Counted from the stretch's first letter, positions 44,530-58,438 are shown. The stretch is DNA of 64,000 bases from Xiphophorus maculatus (GCF_002775205.1 NC_036461.1:20866015-20930014); one strand, 5' to 3'. Notes: a model not told the origin generated them from the sequence alone. Numbers and translations are program-made.

Positions 44530-46866
44530 TATGCGTGTGTGTGTCTAAAGTGTTACACAAAGGGACAGGTGTGTTGCAGTTAAAGGGGAAGGGGGCGACA
44601 AAGGTAAGAGCAACCCATCTCAGGTTTCCTTCTACGATGCCTCCAAAGAGAAGCATTACATAATCATCAATCAAAATGACATTTTACCACCATAACAAAT
44701 CAAGCTGCTGTTTTTATAAGCTTATCTGAAAAACAATATCAATTGAAACGGACAGAAATGAGTACATCTGAACCCTGGAAACATCGTTTGCTTTTATGAC
44801 GTTACAAAACACACAATCTAAAAACTACCAGATATTTACATTCACCGAATAAAAAGTCACAAACACATTTGTTTTCTTACTGTCTGAAGTTAAGTTTGAC
44901 CAAACGTCTCTTGTTTTAGCTTAGTTAGAATGACAGAAATTATTTCTATTTGCTAAATGCCAGTAAACATGGCGAGAACATTTTTTAGAGATTTTTTTTA
45001 TTTAGTCATTTTCCTTGAATTAAAGTTTGCTTACGTTTGCTCATTATCAGAGATAACTGTCTATCCACTGTATACCATTTTACTTCAATTTCACAATTTG
45101 GTATTGGTATTAAAATCTGAATAAAATACACTAAAGCAAATGGTTATAATATGGCTAAATGCAGAAAAGTTCAAGGGGAACAAATACTTTTGAAAAGGCA
45201 GAGTGTCTTTTCAGGATCTTGCCCACTGACTTTTTTTTTTCCAAATAACTCTCTGTATTTATGTTGTTTTTTTTCATTAGCAGTAGTAATCTTCATTTTA
45301 CCAGGTTAAAAATAGAAAGAAAGACAAAGAAACACTGAGGCCCATGTCTCAGGGTGAACCAGCCAAGAGGTCAACAGCACACACTTCAGAAACACAAATT
45401 ATTTAAAATAAAACAATAAATTCACATGAAGCGCAATTTGTTATATTAAAAAAAAAGAGATATTTTTCTGCATAAAGTGTTTGTGTCCATGTACTCCAAT
45501 TTGTTCCCAGAGTCCAAAAACACGTCTGGAAGGTTAATTTGTCTCTTTGTTGCCCGAATGTTTCCGTGTTTCAGTGTGTTCATGTTTTTTTCTTCTTTCT
45601 TTATATTTGTGACATTAAAGAACAACAGAAGTAGAATATCTGCTTCCTCCTGTAAATGCGACCCGAGAAAAGCTTTTAACCCCCATTAATCATGGGATGT
45701 CCGACCACTTCGCTCAAAATGTCACGTTTCCTCAGAGCGTCTCACTGGATTTGATTCTTCATCAACAAGCCTGGATTAAGTGTAAATGTGAAGGCGGCCA
45801 GTCAGATTTTCTGCTGCAGCCTCATAAGCACCGTGTTTACCTTCATTTAAATTTCAAACAGCCACAAACCGATTTCAGTCTGGGCTCGACAATAAAATGG
45901 TAATCAATACCCTGGGAACCCGTCGGCTGCTCTGTAGAGAAACGGTGAGCTGATCAGGAAATCCTCACAGATTTTTCTTCTGTTTTTTTTTTTTTTACGG
46001 ATGGCTGACTGGGTGTTCTTTGGGGGAGAGTGCACAGTTGAGAGGGTTTAGCTGTAAAACTGAGGAAAAACACAAGCCTCTTCTAAAAACTGACAGCTCC
46101 TCCCGTGTCTAACGGGAGGAAAAAGAACATTTGGCTGCGATATGATAATGTCGTTCCTCAGTTAGAACCACAATGCAGAGGGATAAGCTGCCGTTTCACC
46201 AGTGTAACCGGGCTTCCTGTGATCAATAATTCGATTCGGTTTGGTTGATTTATGTCGAGCCGATTCACAGAGGCGTTCCGAATCTTATTCAGTTGTGTAA
46301 AATGTGCTGTTTGGTGCAGACTCAAATCAACTCAACTCATATCGCTACAATTTAATCAGAAAGTCAGATGTAGGTTTGTTACAGTGCAGTGAAATTCAGT
46401 TTATGATATGAATCCGTTTGGTCAAGGCTATGCATTAAAAGCATAACCTTTAAGCATAAGTTCAATCATCTGAGAAAACATATATTTTTATGCATTTTGT
46501 ACTTTCATCCACAAAATGTTCTGTTTGATATTAAAAATTATTATTTAGAAAAAACTCCAAACGAAGTGGATATCTGAGAAAAACTTCATATTTGTGTTTG
46601 CGAGTAAACATTGGAGATTTTTGGGTCCAGCGCTTTATGGTCCACAACAAATAAGGCGTTAATATATTCACACACTTACTTCATCATGATTCCCCATCGA
46701 CGTCGTCTCGTGTTTTAATAACTTCCTATTCTAATTTGCTTTTTAAACGTAGTTCAACTTACTTATCTGTCCACAGAGTTGAACCCTCCTGGTGCCACGT
46801 TTAGCAGGAAGTCATGGTCGTTTTGAAGCAATCAGATTGAGGGACAGGTTTTAGCTTTGCACTACA

Positions 46867-46879
46867 CTGCCCCCTATGG
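46867..46879 (-). promoter_or_regulatory. CTCF-like motif
   Basis: Minus strand CCATAGGGGGCAG, followed by TGTAG. Confidence 0.45.
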
Positions 46880-49800
46880 GTTTGCCATGTTTAAAACAGC
46901 GCTCAATGTCTGTTTTGTATGGGTTCACATGGATGAAAAGTTTTCTGAAACTGATCCAGTGTGTAAAAATTTAAAATATTAATTTTTTTAAACAATATGT
47001 CGGAGACATTTATTTTTATAAAGAGCCGGCTACGTGTTATCTGGAGATTAAGGGAACAGGAAAGAGACAGGAAAAGTTCTGGTCCAGGGATAGTGTCTAT
47101 AACAAAAGAAAAGCAAAGCGTACACAGAGCTAAGAGTAGCAATAGCTCCATAAAACTCTAGCTAAACGAACTCACACAGCTAAACAGTATTTTCTACAAG
47201 GAAAACAATTAATTTCAAAAATAATTCCTCAAAGGCTCCATTTGGGAAAGTGACACAACTAAACACAGAGCACTGGGTCACAAGTGATTCCTGTGGGTTA
47301 AAAAAAAAATCAAGCTAATGACACCAAAAGCTTCAGTAGTGGCTCCAAATAAGAAAGATACACTGAATCAGCAGTTCTGGAGTGCTTCCTACAGTATCTT
47401 AGAGAGTATTACTCGCAGACATGATGCCGAAAGTGCAGGACAACAAGAGGTTTGGCGTCAATACCATGAAAAAAACTAGCTCGGTAAAATACAGGCTAAT
47501 AAAAGCTAGTAAAACCTGGTCAGAACCAGGTCAGTAAAAACTAGCTAGGTAAAAACTAATTAACCAAGTTTGCCAACTTGGCTATCGAGAAGCGATAGTT
47601 TCTTGGAGGCGTAGACTCTGTTGAAGTTTTAAATTTTACCCAATCGCTAACATGTGACGTATGTAATGCGCTAGTTCTATGCTACGAAGCTCGCCTGCAG
47701 TGTAAACAGTGAGAAGTGCCGAGCCAAACGAGGGGGATGTTAATGTTAGTTCAATTTGTGGAAGCGTGGGCAACACAGACTGAACGGCTTTGTTCATCGC
47801 CTCCACTGCCGGAGCTAAAACTACAGGCAGACTACAATTCTCTAAAACACCCAGAAAATCAACATCATCGCTCACAACTTCTCCTTCTGTTTGCTGATTG
47901 GCCCGGTTGAAATTCTACCGGAGAAAATCCAAGTAAACGGGAGAAAGCCCCGACTGTCTTTTAAGCGAGTTTTGAATCGAGCGGAATAGCACAGGAACTC
48001 AACGGCTAGGCTAGCAGAAAACCTTGGAAGTCTCTTCATACCATTGTCTTCAAATCACTAATGAGAGATTAGCTCAGTATAGCAACTCTATTGTTGGTTA
48101 ACTAAAAGGGTTACATATATAACACCTTCTCATTCTTCTCATCAGAAATAAGTCGTTTACATGTTGACCCATTTTCCCCCAACCTGCAAAGCTAACTTGT
48201 CCTTACCTTATGCAATTCAGCTGTTGCTGCATTCAGACTTTACGTCGACCTTCTTCAACGCATCAATTGGCGAGACGGTCCATTAATCCCACCTTGAAGT
48301 ATTTTGTGAAAGCGGCTACAGAAAGCTGTAGACCGGGAGTATTTTCTGTAGGGAATAAAAATAAAGAGAACATATCTCAACAAACAGAAAAGCAGACGAC
48401 ACGTTGTTACTGGTAGCAACTTTAAGGCTTCTTTGAGAAACAGAGATGCAACTTTAAAAATAGTGGAAAGAAAATAACCGGTCAACAGTGCCTGAGCGCA
48501 AATAATTGACTTTCTCTGCTGTCAAGCTTGCCATCAAATAATGAGTGAATTACAAACAGAAGAGGAGATTTACTGTTTCAATACTGAACAGGGCTCAAAA
48601 TAGAGGCGATTCCAGAGGATTAGCTGTGGCCTATCAGATATTATTCTGTGTCAAACAAACCGATGCTGTGATTTGTACACATCACACCAGGACAGAGAGA
48701 GAGAGAGAAAACCCAAAGAGAGAACTCAAAGACAAACATTTAATTTAGAAACACAGTTTTATGTTTTTGTCAGGCTGTTTCTAACAAATCCTTCGCTACA
48801 ACTCCACCGCGTTTGTACAATGTTGTCCTTTCAGTCTGGAGCTGATGATTGAGCTAATGTAGCTGAACAAATTCAGCCTCTATAGACTCTTTTCTTTTTA
48901 GGGGGACAAAGTAGAACCGGAGCTTTTCAGTAGTCGTCTAAAAAAAATTAATTTTTAGCATGAATCTAGATCAGTCAATTTGGAGGCTGAAGCTAACGGC
49001 TAGCCTGAGAGAAGCCAAGACCAAAGCTAACCTCAGCTTTTTAAAAATAGCTCACACTTATAAGAACGTCACAGTAGTTTAGGTGAATATTTTATAGTAT
49101 TTTATTAAATTGTAACGGTCATGTTTTCATTTTACTGTTTTATATAGTGAGGCTGACTATTAGAAAATAGCAGTAGGGGTTTGTGCGTAAAGGTTTTTTC
49201 AGTGTTTCAAACAGGAAGATTATTGTTGGCGCACGGTCTCTTGTAAAAAATAAAAAATAAACGCTTCTCTCTGACTAATCCACTTTAAAGGGTCATAAAA
49301 TAATGTTCGTACATGACAATTTTGAGACTCAACTTGTGGTAACATTGACAACTTTGTTCTTTGCTTGGCTAGTTCTCCCAGTGTAGCCGTTAGCTTCTGA
49401 CTGCTAATCTGGATCTCAGCGAGGTGAATCTAGTTTAGGTAACATATTAATTGATTCTATCACTTGTCTTCCTATGCAATTCTGCTTGACTGACGTCTTT
49501 GGTATCTGCAAGAAAATGTTGAAAACTGGCCATTTTTATTTTGTTCAGAATTATAGGACAGTTTGTATTGATCTCTTCCGTAAAACTGTATGACAACATG
49601 ATATAATCGATCAGAGCAGATCATTTATTTGCAGTTTTTGTGGGTTTGATGAAGACAATGTCATCGGTACCTGCTTGTCTCCGAGTGTAGAAACAGATGG
49701 CTTGTTGCTGCTAAAAAAAACAACACCTTTTCTATAATCTCTCCATTAATCACAATCATAAATGGCAGTTGAACGGCCGCTCCAGGAACCAGGCAGCAGT

Positions 49801-50779
49801 GACAGCTGGATCGGCTAAATGTGTGGAAGGAGTTGGTAAGAAGCAGCTGGGCTGTTTATTAGTTTGCTGAAGAGAAGCGGCTGGACAACTGGAGCCCGTA
49901 GTTTTGGTGGACGCACCTGCCAGAACTCTTGCGATTTGGTTATTGAAATAAAGCTTCTTCATTACGCAACTTGGAGGTGGATTTTCATAATAATAATTTT
50001 TAAAAGTTTTTAAAAAGGTGGGAAAACAGCATAAAGTGGGTCGAGTTGTCCCTGCGTGGAAGCCACCGAGGAGCCGGCGGTCCGTGTGCACGTCTGAATG
50101 ATGATTAACTGTAATTACCTTAGCACTACCTGGTCTGCATGCCAGGAGGCAGCTCAAGATTAATGGGGCTCTGCTGAAAACGGAACAAAAGCTCACATTT
50201 CCGAGGTAATGAATCGCTCTGGTACTAAGGCGTCTTCACCGTGGAGCGCACCCAACCCCCCTGACCCCTGAGGGAGGTTCATTACAACGGGAGGAGTGGA
50301 TGGATTCACTGCAGCACTCCTGAACAGGCAGAACAAGCAGGCAAGGCATGAGGAAGTCTTAAATCGTCCCAGACATCCTGGTTACCTCGCAGACCTCATA
50401 ACCAGGAGGGAGATAAACAGGCTCCTCAGTGCTTTTTAAATAGGCTGTAAATACCGCACATCAAACCACCTTGTTTGTCTTGTCTTGTTCATTCAAGGGA
50501 AAAACTTGCTCAGTTCAAATCGTCTGAGCAATAAACATTGATTTGATTAGATTAAAATGTCGGACCTACAAATGTAATGATTTTTTTTTCCTTCCAGATT
50601 TTCTGCTTTACCTCATCTTTTCGGTATTGCGGTATCTTCTCCATCTTTAAATAGTGAATCAGCTGTGACAAAACTTTTTTTTTTTTTTTTTTTAAAGCCG
50701 AGTCCAATTTTGCTGGTCACAGTAAAGCTTGATTACAAGCAGATGTATTGAATCAGGAAGTCAATTAAAAAGAACCCGT

Positions 50780-51150
50780 TTGACAACATGAAGTAGGACC
50801 TTAAAAGGCCACACACTGTGTTCTAAAATTATAAGTGATTTACATTTATCAGTCTGGAAACGGTTACAGTTCCATTTCTAAGTCATTGACTAAAAATGGA
50901 GAAAACATTTAAGTATAATGAACTTTCCCATGAGAGACCAGCTTACCAGAACTACTTGGAGAACGTATCCGAATCCGACCATCAGTTTGTGGCCTTAACC
51001 TGATGTTTATTTGGGTTTTGCTTCAGGACAACGAACCAAAGCACACCATGACGTTCCTCTCTGAATGGCAAAAAAATTAGGGTTTTGGAGTGATCTAGTC
51101 AAAGCTTGGACTTAAATACAATTGAGATGTTAGCACATGCAGGTGATTCA
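50780..51150 (+). pseudogene. Tc1-like transposase relic
   Basis: Has the C-terminal transposase block of fish Tc1-like elements: CAGGACAACGAACCAAAGCA, CACACCATGACGTTCC, TCTGAATGGCAAAAAAATTA and GATCTAGTCAAAGCTTGGAC. It corresponds to the (Q)DN.PKHT ... EW ... SPDLNPIE region but is frameshifted and has stop codons. Confidence 0.7.
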
Positions 51151-51839
51151 TGCTCAAACACCGAATTAAACTGAATATTTTAGCAAAGAAGAGATGCAAA
51201 AGAGTAGTAAATGAGTAATTGGTTTATTTGACACAAAGCAGTGTGAAAGTGAAGCTGAAAATGTAACAAATTTGGTGATTTTGGTCCCCAAACGAACTGA
51301 GACGTTTGAACTACGAGGTGTGAAAACATCCTTAAAGATCGGTGATTGGCCAGAAAACTGCAATCGGTGCACTCCTGAAAAAGTCGCTAGCAGACTTCTG
51401 TATGGAACAGCCAGTTATAAGGTTTACAGGCAATTGTTTTCACACAGCACCATATTGACTCAGCTTTATTTCACTTGATAAATGTAATATTTTGAAAATT
51501 ATTCTTTTGTATTTCCTCTACTAACAGAAAAGAAAACTGCGAGGAGGCACATACTTTTTGTCTGCTCTGTGCAAGTAGCAACAATTATACTAAAAATGAA
51601 AAATAAAAAATGTTAAATTAAGCAGCAATTTAAAATTTGAATTGCTGCTTATCTCCATTAAAGGAAGCAGGCTTTCTATTACGCAGGATGTGAGCCGTTT
51701 GGTGAAGCCTGGAAGCTAAAGTTTTATTTCAAGTGTCTCCTGTTGTAAATCACCATTTTTGCTCGGCGTTGCGCGGGTTAAACCGAGGCTTTTCTGAGAA
51801 ATGATGAACGACACAAAACGACAAAACAGGCTCTGGCCG

Positions 51840-52120
51840 CCGTGTGAAGGAGGTCAGTGTGGGAAGTGGCGCTAGCGCAGAATGAGAGCAGGTGATGAAT
51901 GGAAGTGGGCATCAATTATTGGAAGTCAGGCCCCTTGAGGCAACAATGAGAGGATTTACAGGCTGTGACATTTTTCATGCCCTCCAGCATGCTACCTTCA
52001 CGCACCGGGGTCGATAGCTGGGTGAAATACTGCCTTAAATGATTACACACAAGCTACACGTTTTCCCGCCGCGCTAAGATGTGTAAATACTTGGAGGAAA
52101 CGCACGTCAAGGCATGCCCA
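51840..52120. promoter_or_regulatory. Candidate conserved non-coding element
   Basis: GC-balanced, repeat-free block with CATCAATTATTGGAAG, CCTTGAGGCAACAATGAGAG (Sox-like ACAAT) and CTTAAATGATTACACAC. No coding frame. Confidence 0.35.
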
Positions 52121-52455
52121 GGTTCCCAACACAGAGCAGCGGCTATCTGTAAAAACACGACGACCTGCTTCGTTTACGAGCCGATATTTATGCTAGATAG
52201 CTTTTCCCCACATACAGGACATTTCTCAGTCGCTGACCAAGACCGAATATAAAGTGACACCAGTCAGGATTTGTCCCGATTTGTCTTTATGCCACATAGC
52301 AACAACCGAAGACTTTAAGCATAAACAGTTGAATAATTTATTCAGAGGAATAAAGAACGAAAGGGCATTATGGATGCTGTGCAATAAGTAGTGAGTGTAT
52401 AAAATAAGGGCCGGAAGTAATGCAGCCCTTTTATTTCTGTTGATCCAGCATCAAA

Positions 52456-52690
52456 ATGCCTAAAGTCTGTGTCCTGTACGGTTGGTCCAACCGTTCTAAC
52501 AGAGAGGAAGATAAACGTTATTTTCGTGTTTCGAAGGTAGTTGGTCACAACAAGGGAGTTAATTTTAAAATACGTACCGAAAAAAAGAGGAGAAAAGTGG
52601 ATCAACAATCTACAGCTTAAAACAGGCGGTGCGGAAACTAACAATGCCAGAGTTTGCAGCGCCCACAGGCAACGATCACATCGTTTAAAT
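52456..52690 (+). pseudogene. Broken THAP-domain exon
   Basis: From the ATG at 52456 it reads MPKVCVLYGWSNRSNREEDK and RYFRVSKVVGHNKG, the N-terminus of a THAP zinc finger. The second cysteine of the C2CH set appears replaced by tryptophan. The frame then breaks and continues in another frame with RGEKWINNLQLKTGG and NNARVCSAH, the W and CSxH part of THAP. A splice-donor-like GAGGTAAGA follows near 52746. Likely a relic of a P-element/THAP-type transposase or a THAP gene copy. Confidence 0.7.
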
Positions 52691-54429
52691 TGTTCTTTCA
52701 GATGTTGTATTGGACAGTTACTTAGAAAGACAAGCATTCAAATGTGAGGTAAGATATATATTTATGCCCTAGCTTGGTTGTCCTCAGAATGCTAACGTTG
52801 TTAGCAGCTAGCTCAGTGCCGAGTCCCAGACAAGAAAATATTATATTTTTTCAGTGGAATTTTCAGTTAAAAAAAAAAAAGCTCAATGAATTAAATGTAA
52901 CCATACAGTCACAGTGCGTTGTGATAATTTCAATCAGTTTTTTTTACACCAAAGACTCAATAATAATAAACACGTTTTATTATTATAAACACAGCAAACT
53001 AATGATGGTAAAGGGCCGCACTGGGTTAACTCGGGGAATCTCATCTGTCTGTGTATCAATCAACTCCAAACCTCTTCTTTGTTCTGTCACAATTATCGAT
53101 TTATTCCATTTTGATCATCATGCTCCAAACTTTGCAAGGACTGACCGCCCGGCTCACCGCTTCCTAATACACACAAAGCCAGCAGGCCAGTAACCTTCCC
53201 ATTCATACTTGATGACAGCCACGCCCACATCGACACGCCCACCACCCAGGTGTCAAAGCCTCCTGCTCCTGTCATATCAATAATTACTTATTTCATTCAC
53301 ATGGCTCTTACAGAGCCTCAGTGAAAACTTGTTTATTATTATTAACTGTTTGGTGCAAAAAAACTGATTGAAAATCGATTTATTCACTGCATGTTTATGT
53401 CTGTTGAGGTTGAGATGGAACTGAACATGAAAACGGCTCTTTAAACCATTCAGACAACCAGCACAACAGAGACACAATCAAAACTGTCAGATGATTTATT
53501 AACCGCGATAATAACTCAGAAAAAGTCCAAATTAGGATGTATTTTAATTTCTTTCCTACTTACAGAAAGTTTCTGTTTATATCGTAGGTTTGTGGTGCCT
53601 TTCTATCCTAAAGAAGAAGATATAAAACTTCAGATATTTCACAAAGAGATACTAACATTCATGGAAAAACCTTACATAACCTTATATTAAAGCAGAAAGT
53701 ATGGCGCCCACCGTAATAAAGGCTTACAGTATCCAATTATGCCGCATGAACTGATCAGTACAGTATTGCGAGGGAACGCAAAAGAAAAAAATTTTCCCAT
53801 GTCCCCTGGAGGGCTCCGTAATTTGCTACTTTGTGCTGGACTGTCAGAGAAAATCCTGGTAAAACACCTGGAAGTTCTGCTTGTAACCAAACAAAAAAAC
53901 CAGGAGGCGTGAGCTGTTCAGACATCACTCCGACTAAATTAGACTCACAATGAACAGATGAAAATACTCCACGAGCTGGAAGTTTCAATTCACCAGACTC
54001 TCCATTAGCTAACATTAGCACAGCAGAGACAAAAGACACCCAAACTCTCTCAAGTAGTGGCTGCTGCTTGAGTGAGAGAGTGAGGTAGAGGGCGGGGCGG
54101 GGGGGGGGGGTTGCAGCATTGTTGGTTTTGGATTCATAAATCATCATTAGTTGAGTTTTTCAATGTGATGCAAAGAAAGGAAACCAAACATGATGTTTAA
54201 ACATTCAGATACAGTTTTGTTTTTTCTTTTTTGCCATGGCTGTTAAGTATGGAGGAGCTTAGAAACCAGGCTTCAATACTCACATTGTCTTATAAATGAT
54301 TCATCAAGTGACCACAGCAGAGTGAGGGCTTTTCTTTGTGTGGCTGTTTAACATCACATTATCAGCAAAGGTTTTGTCATGGAGGGACAAAGACTTTTTT
54401 TTTTCACCCCTTCCTCCCCCCTTGCCTAT

Positions 54430-54625
54430 TTCATAGTAATAAACACTCCACAAGCTTAAATGGCAGCATGGACAAAAGGCTAAGATGCTAATTTATCTTC
54501 TCCATATGACCCTGATGCAAATGAGGGAAATGAAAGCAAGCAATCAATTCCCTAATTGGGTTCGGGGCTATTGCAACTTGTTAAGGGCTCCAGATTAAAC
54601 GGCAGGTCAATTTCTCATTGTGACA
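54430..54625. promoter_or_regulatory. Candidate conserved non-coding element
   Basis: GGACAAAAGGCTAAGATGCT, AATTTATCTTCTCCATATGA (GATA and E-box-like cores), CCTGATGCAAATGAGGGAAA (octamer-like) and CAATTCCCTAATTGGG. Repeat-free, no ORF; the densest cluster of factor-like cores in the desert. Confidence 0.42.
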
Positions 54626-54839
54626 GATACTGTATTCATTTCACAGTGCAACAAAAGGCATCAGACAAGAGATGCAAGTAATCAAGCTGATGAGAGCGAC
54701 GAAAATAGACCACGAAAAAAAACCAAAAAACACCATGTCTTATTTTGTGGTATTCAATACAGAAATCAAAAAAACATCCCATGGTCGGCTCCAAATTTAC
54801 ATCCACGTTCACATTTAGATCCTTCAAATAAAAGTTAAG

Positions 54840-54990
54840 ACATTTTCATCCAGCTGGTGCCAATCGCTGCTGCGCTCTGATCTCCTCCTCATAAATTGGT
54901 GCGACTCTTCGAGAAAAGAATGCGCTTTTGTGTTAATCACCGGGGGGAATTGGAGGAGTGGAGCTTTAAATTGTGCTCCGGGGATGTGTG
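54840..54990. promoter_or_regulatory. Candidate conserved non-coding element
   Basis: CATCCAGCTGGTGCCAATCG (E-box) and TTTTGTGTTAATCACCGGGG in a repeat-free block adjoining the previous one. Confidence 0.3.
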
Positions 54991-55189
54991 TTTCATTTAA
55001 ATGTGGATAGTAGTGATATGAATTTCCTTTACAAAAAAATAAAAGACATTTTCAGCAGGAATAAGCAGAAAAACGTGCGTGTCGGCAGTGAAATGGAGCA
55101 AACTTTTTGTTGTTGTTGCTGCTGTAATTATTGTCCAAGCACAAATGCAATTTTTCCAATGACAAAAATTTGCCCAGGAACATGATGAA

Positions 55190-55660
55190 ATTATGGATTA
55201 AGAAAAGAACAAACTGGAAAAAAAGGGGATTCAAACAGTTCTTATCCAGTAGTACAGCGAACTCTTGTCCGCCTACAAACCTAGAACTTTGGTTGAAGTG
55301 AACGCCAAGCGGACCCAAGTGCACCTCGCTCCAAAAGCAGGAAGCAGACTATAACGCAGGGCATTCTGGGTAGATACAACCAAAACAAACTCCCAAGTGT
55401 CTGGCACTTAGACGGGAGAAATGGCTCATTGCCTTTTGACAGAGAAATCCTACAACTGCTAAAATCTGACGCTACTCCACTTTTGTTTACATTTTGTTAA
55501 GAAGGAAGTTGCGCTCAGTGTTTCCTTCAGTAGTTCTTGCTGCAGCGCCGCCACAGGCGAGGAGGTAAACAGGTTTTTCAAAAACGTTTAAAGCGAACGA
55601 ACCAACTGAAAATATAACCAACGTTGCAATCTGCCAGATTGTCAGGTGTGAAAACACCCT
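55190..55660. repeat. Dispersed hAT-like MITE, copy 1
   Basis: Contains GGGCATTCTGGGTAGATACA, GTGTCTGGCACTTAGACGGG and, near its end, GTCAGGTGTGAAAACACCCT. Its reverse complement matches 59160-59870 through most of its length. Confidence 0.7.
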
Positions 55661-56849
55661 TGATGTGTTTAAATGGCATGGTTGTTGCGAGGAACGTATT
55701 AGCTGCCGGTACACAAGAAGAAATGAAATCAGGATGCAGCCAAACATTTACAGCTTTGAGAAAGCTTTAGTCGCAGGAGGTGAATTAAAGGCAGACTGGA
55801 GTTGTGACAAAGCACTTCTAAATCCCTGTCATGGATGCTGGTTTATTAAAAGCTACTGCTCACAATGTTTCTTCTGACTTAATCTTTACTGGACAAATCA
55901 TTTTACGAATTCAAATTCCAGCAATAGACTGGACTAGCAATATTCTTGGACATTGCTTTAGGGATTAATACCACAGCTGGGCGTTTTAAACATAACTTAG
56001 TCCATATCATCAGATTTTAATTACAACGTTCCCTCCTTCTTGCAATATTAAACAGTTGAAGTTGTTGACACATAAGAGAATCAACAACGTTGAAATATCC
56101 TTGGCTTTATATGGGACCGTGTCACTTGTAAAAACCAGACTTTTTGCAAGAGCTTATTGAAAAATACATGGAGAATAATTTTTCAGGCCTCGGTGCGTTT
56201 CTCCAAAATCCACAGACTGGTGTTTGTATTATCATTCCTTCAAAGAGGACAAGCAAACAGCAGCAGGCCTGTTGGGAAGGTCATGAGGTTTGAGAGGCCT
56301 GCGGGAGCAGAACGTTTATTCTACACCTTCCCTAAGAAACACAGCGACTTTATTTTCTAGCAGAAGAGAGTAGAAAATTACAATAATAATCAGATCAGCT
56401 ATCCCTGAACTAAAAGCTGCGCATTGAATTACTGCATCTGAAACATCCTCCTGAGGGGGAGTGTGGAGGATTTAGCTGCAAAGCCATATATCACAAAGAG
56501 TGGGAGAGGAGGCTGTGGTGTGTGCTGGTTCAGCTCCGTTACGACGTTCCCCTTTGCTCTCGTCGGGAGGGGAAAACCAGTTAAAAGCCCTCCAAACCAA
56601 ACAGTCTTTTAACAAGATGCACTTCGTTTTCTCTGTTTGCTTTAGTTGAGAGGGTCGGGCTTCGTCCAGGGAGCTGGCATGTTGATTCCAGCCGCTTCGT
56701 GAACCCTGACCTCTCGCTCGCATTCAATCGGCTCGCTCGCGGGGGGGGGGCAAAGCAGCGAGCGCAGACGGGAGCAAACAGGGACACATTTTGAAACATT
56801 TTGACCGCATCAATCCAACGTGAAGGTGATGCCTACGGGTTCAACGGGA

Positions 56850-56975
56850 GTTCAAGGTATTAGTATCGCGGGCCTTTCATGGGCTCAGATCAAAAGGGCT
56901 TTGTAAGGTATGCCAATTAATGCGCATGAAAACAGCTGGTCTGCATGAAAGGTCAAGGAGAAACATTTTTCACAG
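56850..56975. promoter_or_regulatory. Candidate conserved non-coding element
   Basis: TCAGATCAAAAGGGCTTTGT (two TCF/LEF-like cores, ATCAAAAG and CTTTGT) followed by CCAATTAATGCGCATGAAAA. Repeat-free. Confidence 0.38.
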
Positions 56976-57099
56976 CTAAGCAACTCAAACCCTGTTTTTT
57001 AAACCCAGCCAGCCCAAGTTGGAGCAATAGATAGATCTTTCTGGGACAGTTTTGGGTCCCAAAAAGACGCCCACAAAAAACATTGTGAAAGTGTGGGCG

Positions 57100-57300
57100 C
57101 GCCAATAAATCGGCCCAGACTTTGGGAGACAGGCCGATGCTTATATGTGAAGTCGATCTTCCCCATTGATCTCATTTAACTTTCACAAAGGTCTGAAAAT
57201 AAGCAATTTTTACAGACAAAAAAAAAAAAAAAGGTATCTGGCAAAATCTGAATTAGTGATCGGCCAAAAACTGCAATTGGTTCACCGCTATGTGACACTG
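57100..57300. repeat. Dispersed repeat, copy 3 of 3
   Basis: AGGCCGATGCTTATATGTGA, CTTTCACAAAGGTCTGAAAA and ATCGGCCAAAAACTGCAATT. A fragment with the same AACTGCAATCGGTGC end is at 51326-51377. Confidence 0.6.
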
Positions 57301-57654
57301 GTCCCAACTGACACAAGTTGTCACTTTTTGCCAAAAGTGATTCTGGCACTAAAAAAAAAAAAAAAAAATCATTTTCCAAAAATTGTTTTTAGACAAAAAA
57401 AAAAGAAAAATCTTAGGCCATTATTTTAGAAAGGTGACATTAAAATCAGAAAGAAATATGAAAAAAGCTTGTTCGATGTTGCAAAAGACATGAGGTTCAC
57501 CTTCTAAGACAACCATGGAGCATGCGCTACAGAGGAACGTTTTAAATAATAGCATTTTCACCTGTTAGCATGGCCCAGTCAAAGTTCAGAGCTAAACAAA
57601 TTGATAAACATTTAAAAACATGATTTTGATTGAAAGTCTGGAGCTGTAGTTAGA

Positions 57655-57850
57655 GCTTAAGGTGTTTCCACAAAGTATCAATTTATGTCAATTAAGGAGG
57701 GCTGAATTTAAATGCAAGCCACACTTTTCAGATTTTCTTTCAGGTTTTAAGCCGTCATCTCTTCTTTTTTGCAATACTGATCTAACAAAGAATTCAAACA
57801 TTTATAGTTAGGGGGCATGAATACTTTTTGCAAGACTTTGTGCCCCGCCT
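57655..57850. mobile_element. Tc1-like transposon end remnant
   Basis: GGAGGGCTGAATTTAAATGC, AAGCCACACTTTTCAG, and GGGGCATGAATACTTTTTGC near the end are the terminal region of a common fish Tc1-like element. Confidence 0.6.
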
Positions 57851-58438
57851 TGTATTTAATCATAAACCGGCCTCGTTTATTTGTTCCCACATTAAAAAAC
57901 ATTTGTTTTTATCCAGTGGCCCCAAAGACAACTTTAACCTGTGTGAGTCAAACGATGAACAAATGGGGCTTCTGCAGGGAGTAGTCTTCTAAAATATTAC
58001 CCCAAATCAACAAATGTGACACACAGACACAGGGACTGGAATGTAAGAAAGGTTAGAATCAAGAGCTGAACACGTTCTCTGTGACACAAAATAATTCAAA
58101 AATGAAATAAACCTTCCATTTTCCTGTTTGGCATCAATACTCTGAGCCTAACACAGACCAAGAATCAGCTGCAGCCATTTTTTTAAATCAAAACAGACGC
58201 TCCAAAACTCTGGGAACAGGAAAATTTTAATGGTCATAAACCAAACCATTGATGGTCTGTGCACACACACACACACGCCCACACACACACATAGCACAGA
58301 CCCAAAACCCCAGAAACATAAATTAAGAAAAACAACAGGCATAACATGAAACGGCTATTCAGAAAAACGTCCAAGAATCCCTGCCTTTAAAATTAAAGCA
58401 AATCGGTCCAAACCCCCAACAAGGGTTAAAATATAACA

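Larger units (their letters stand above)
33973..50000. other. Gene desert, part 2
   Basis: No supported coding exon over about 16 kb. Contents are the listed MITEs, hairpins, microsatellites and candidate regulatory blocks, plus Tc1-end-like scraps (about 45080-45200). ORFs here cross GT repeats or lack any family signal. Confidence 0.45.

Noticed and set aside
47636-47875. 79-codon ORF on the minus strand with protein-like texture
   Set aside because: No recognised domain, no splice partners, and it lies in repeat-like sequence.
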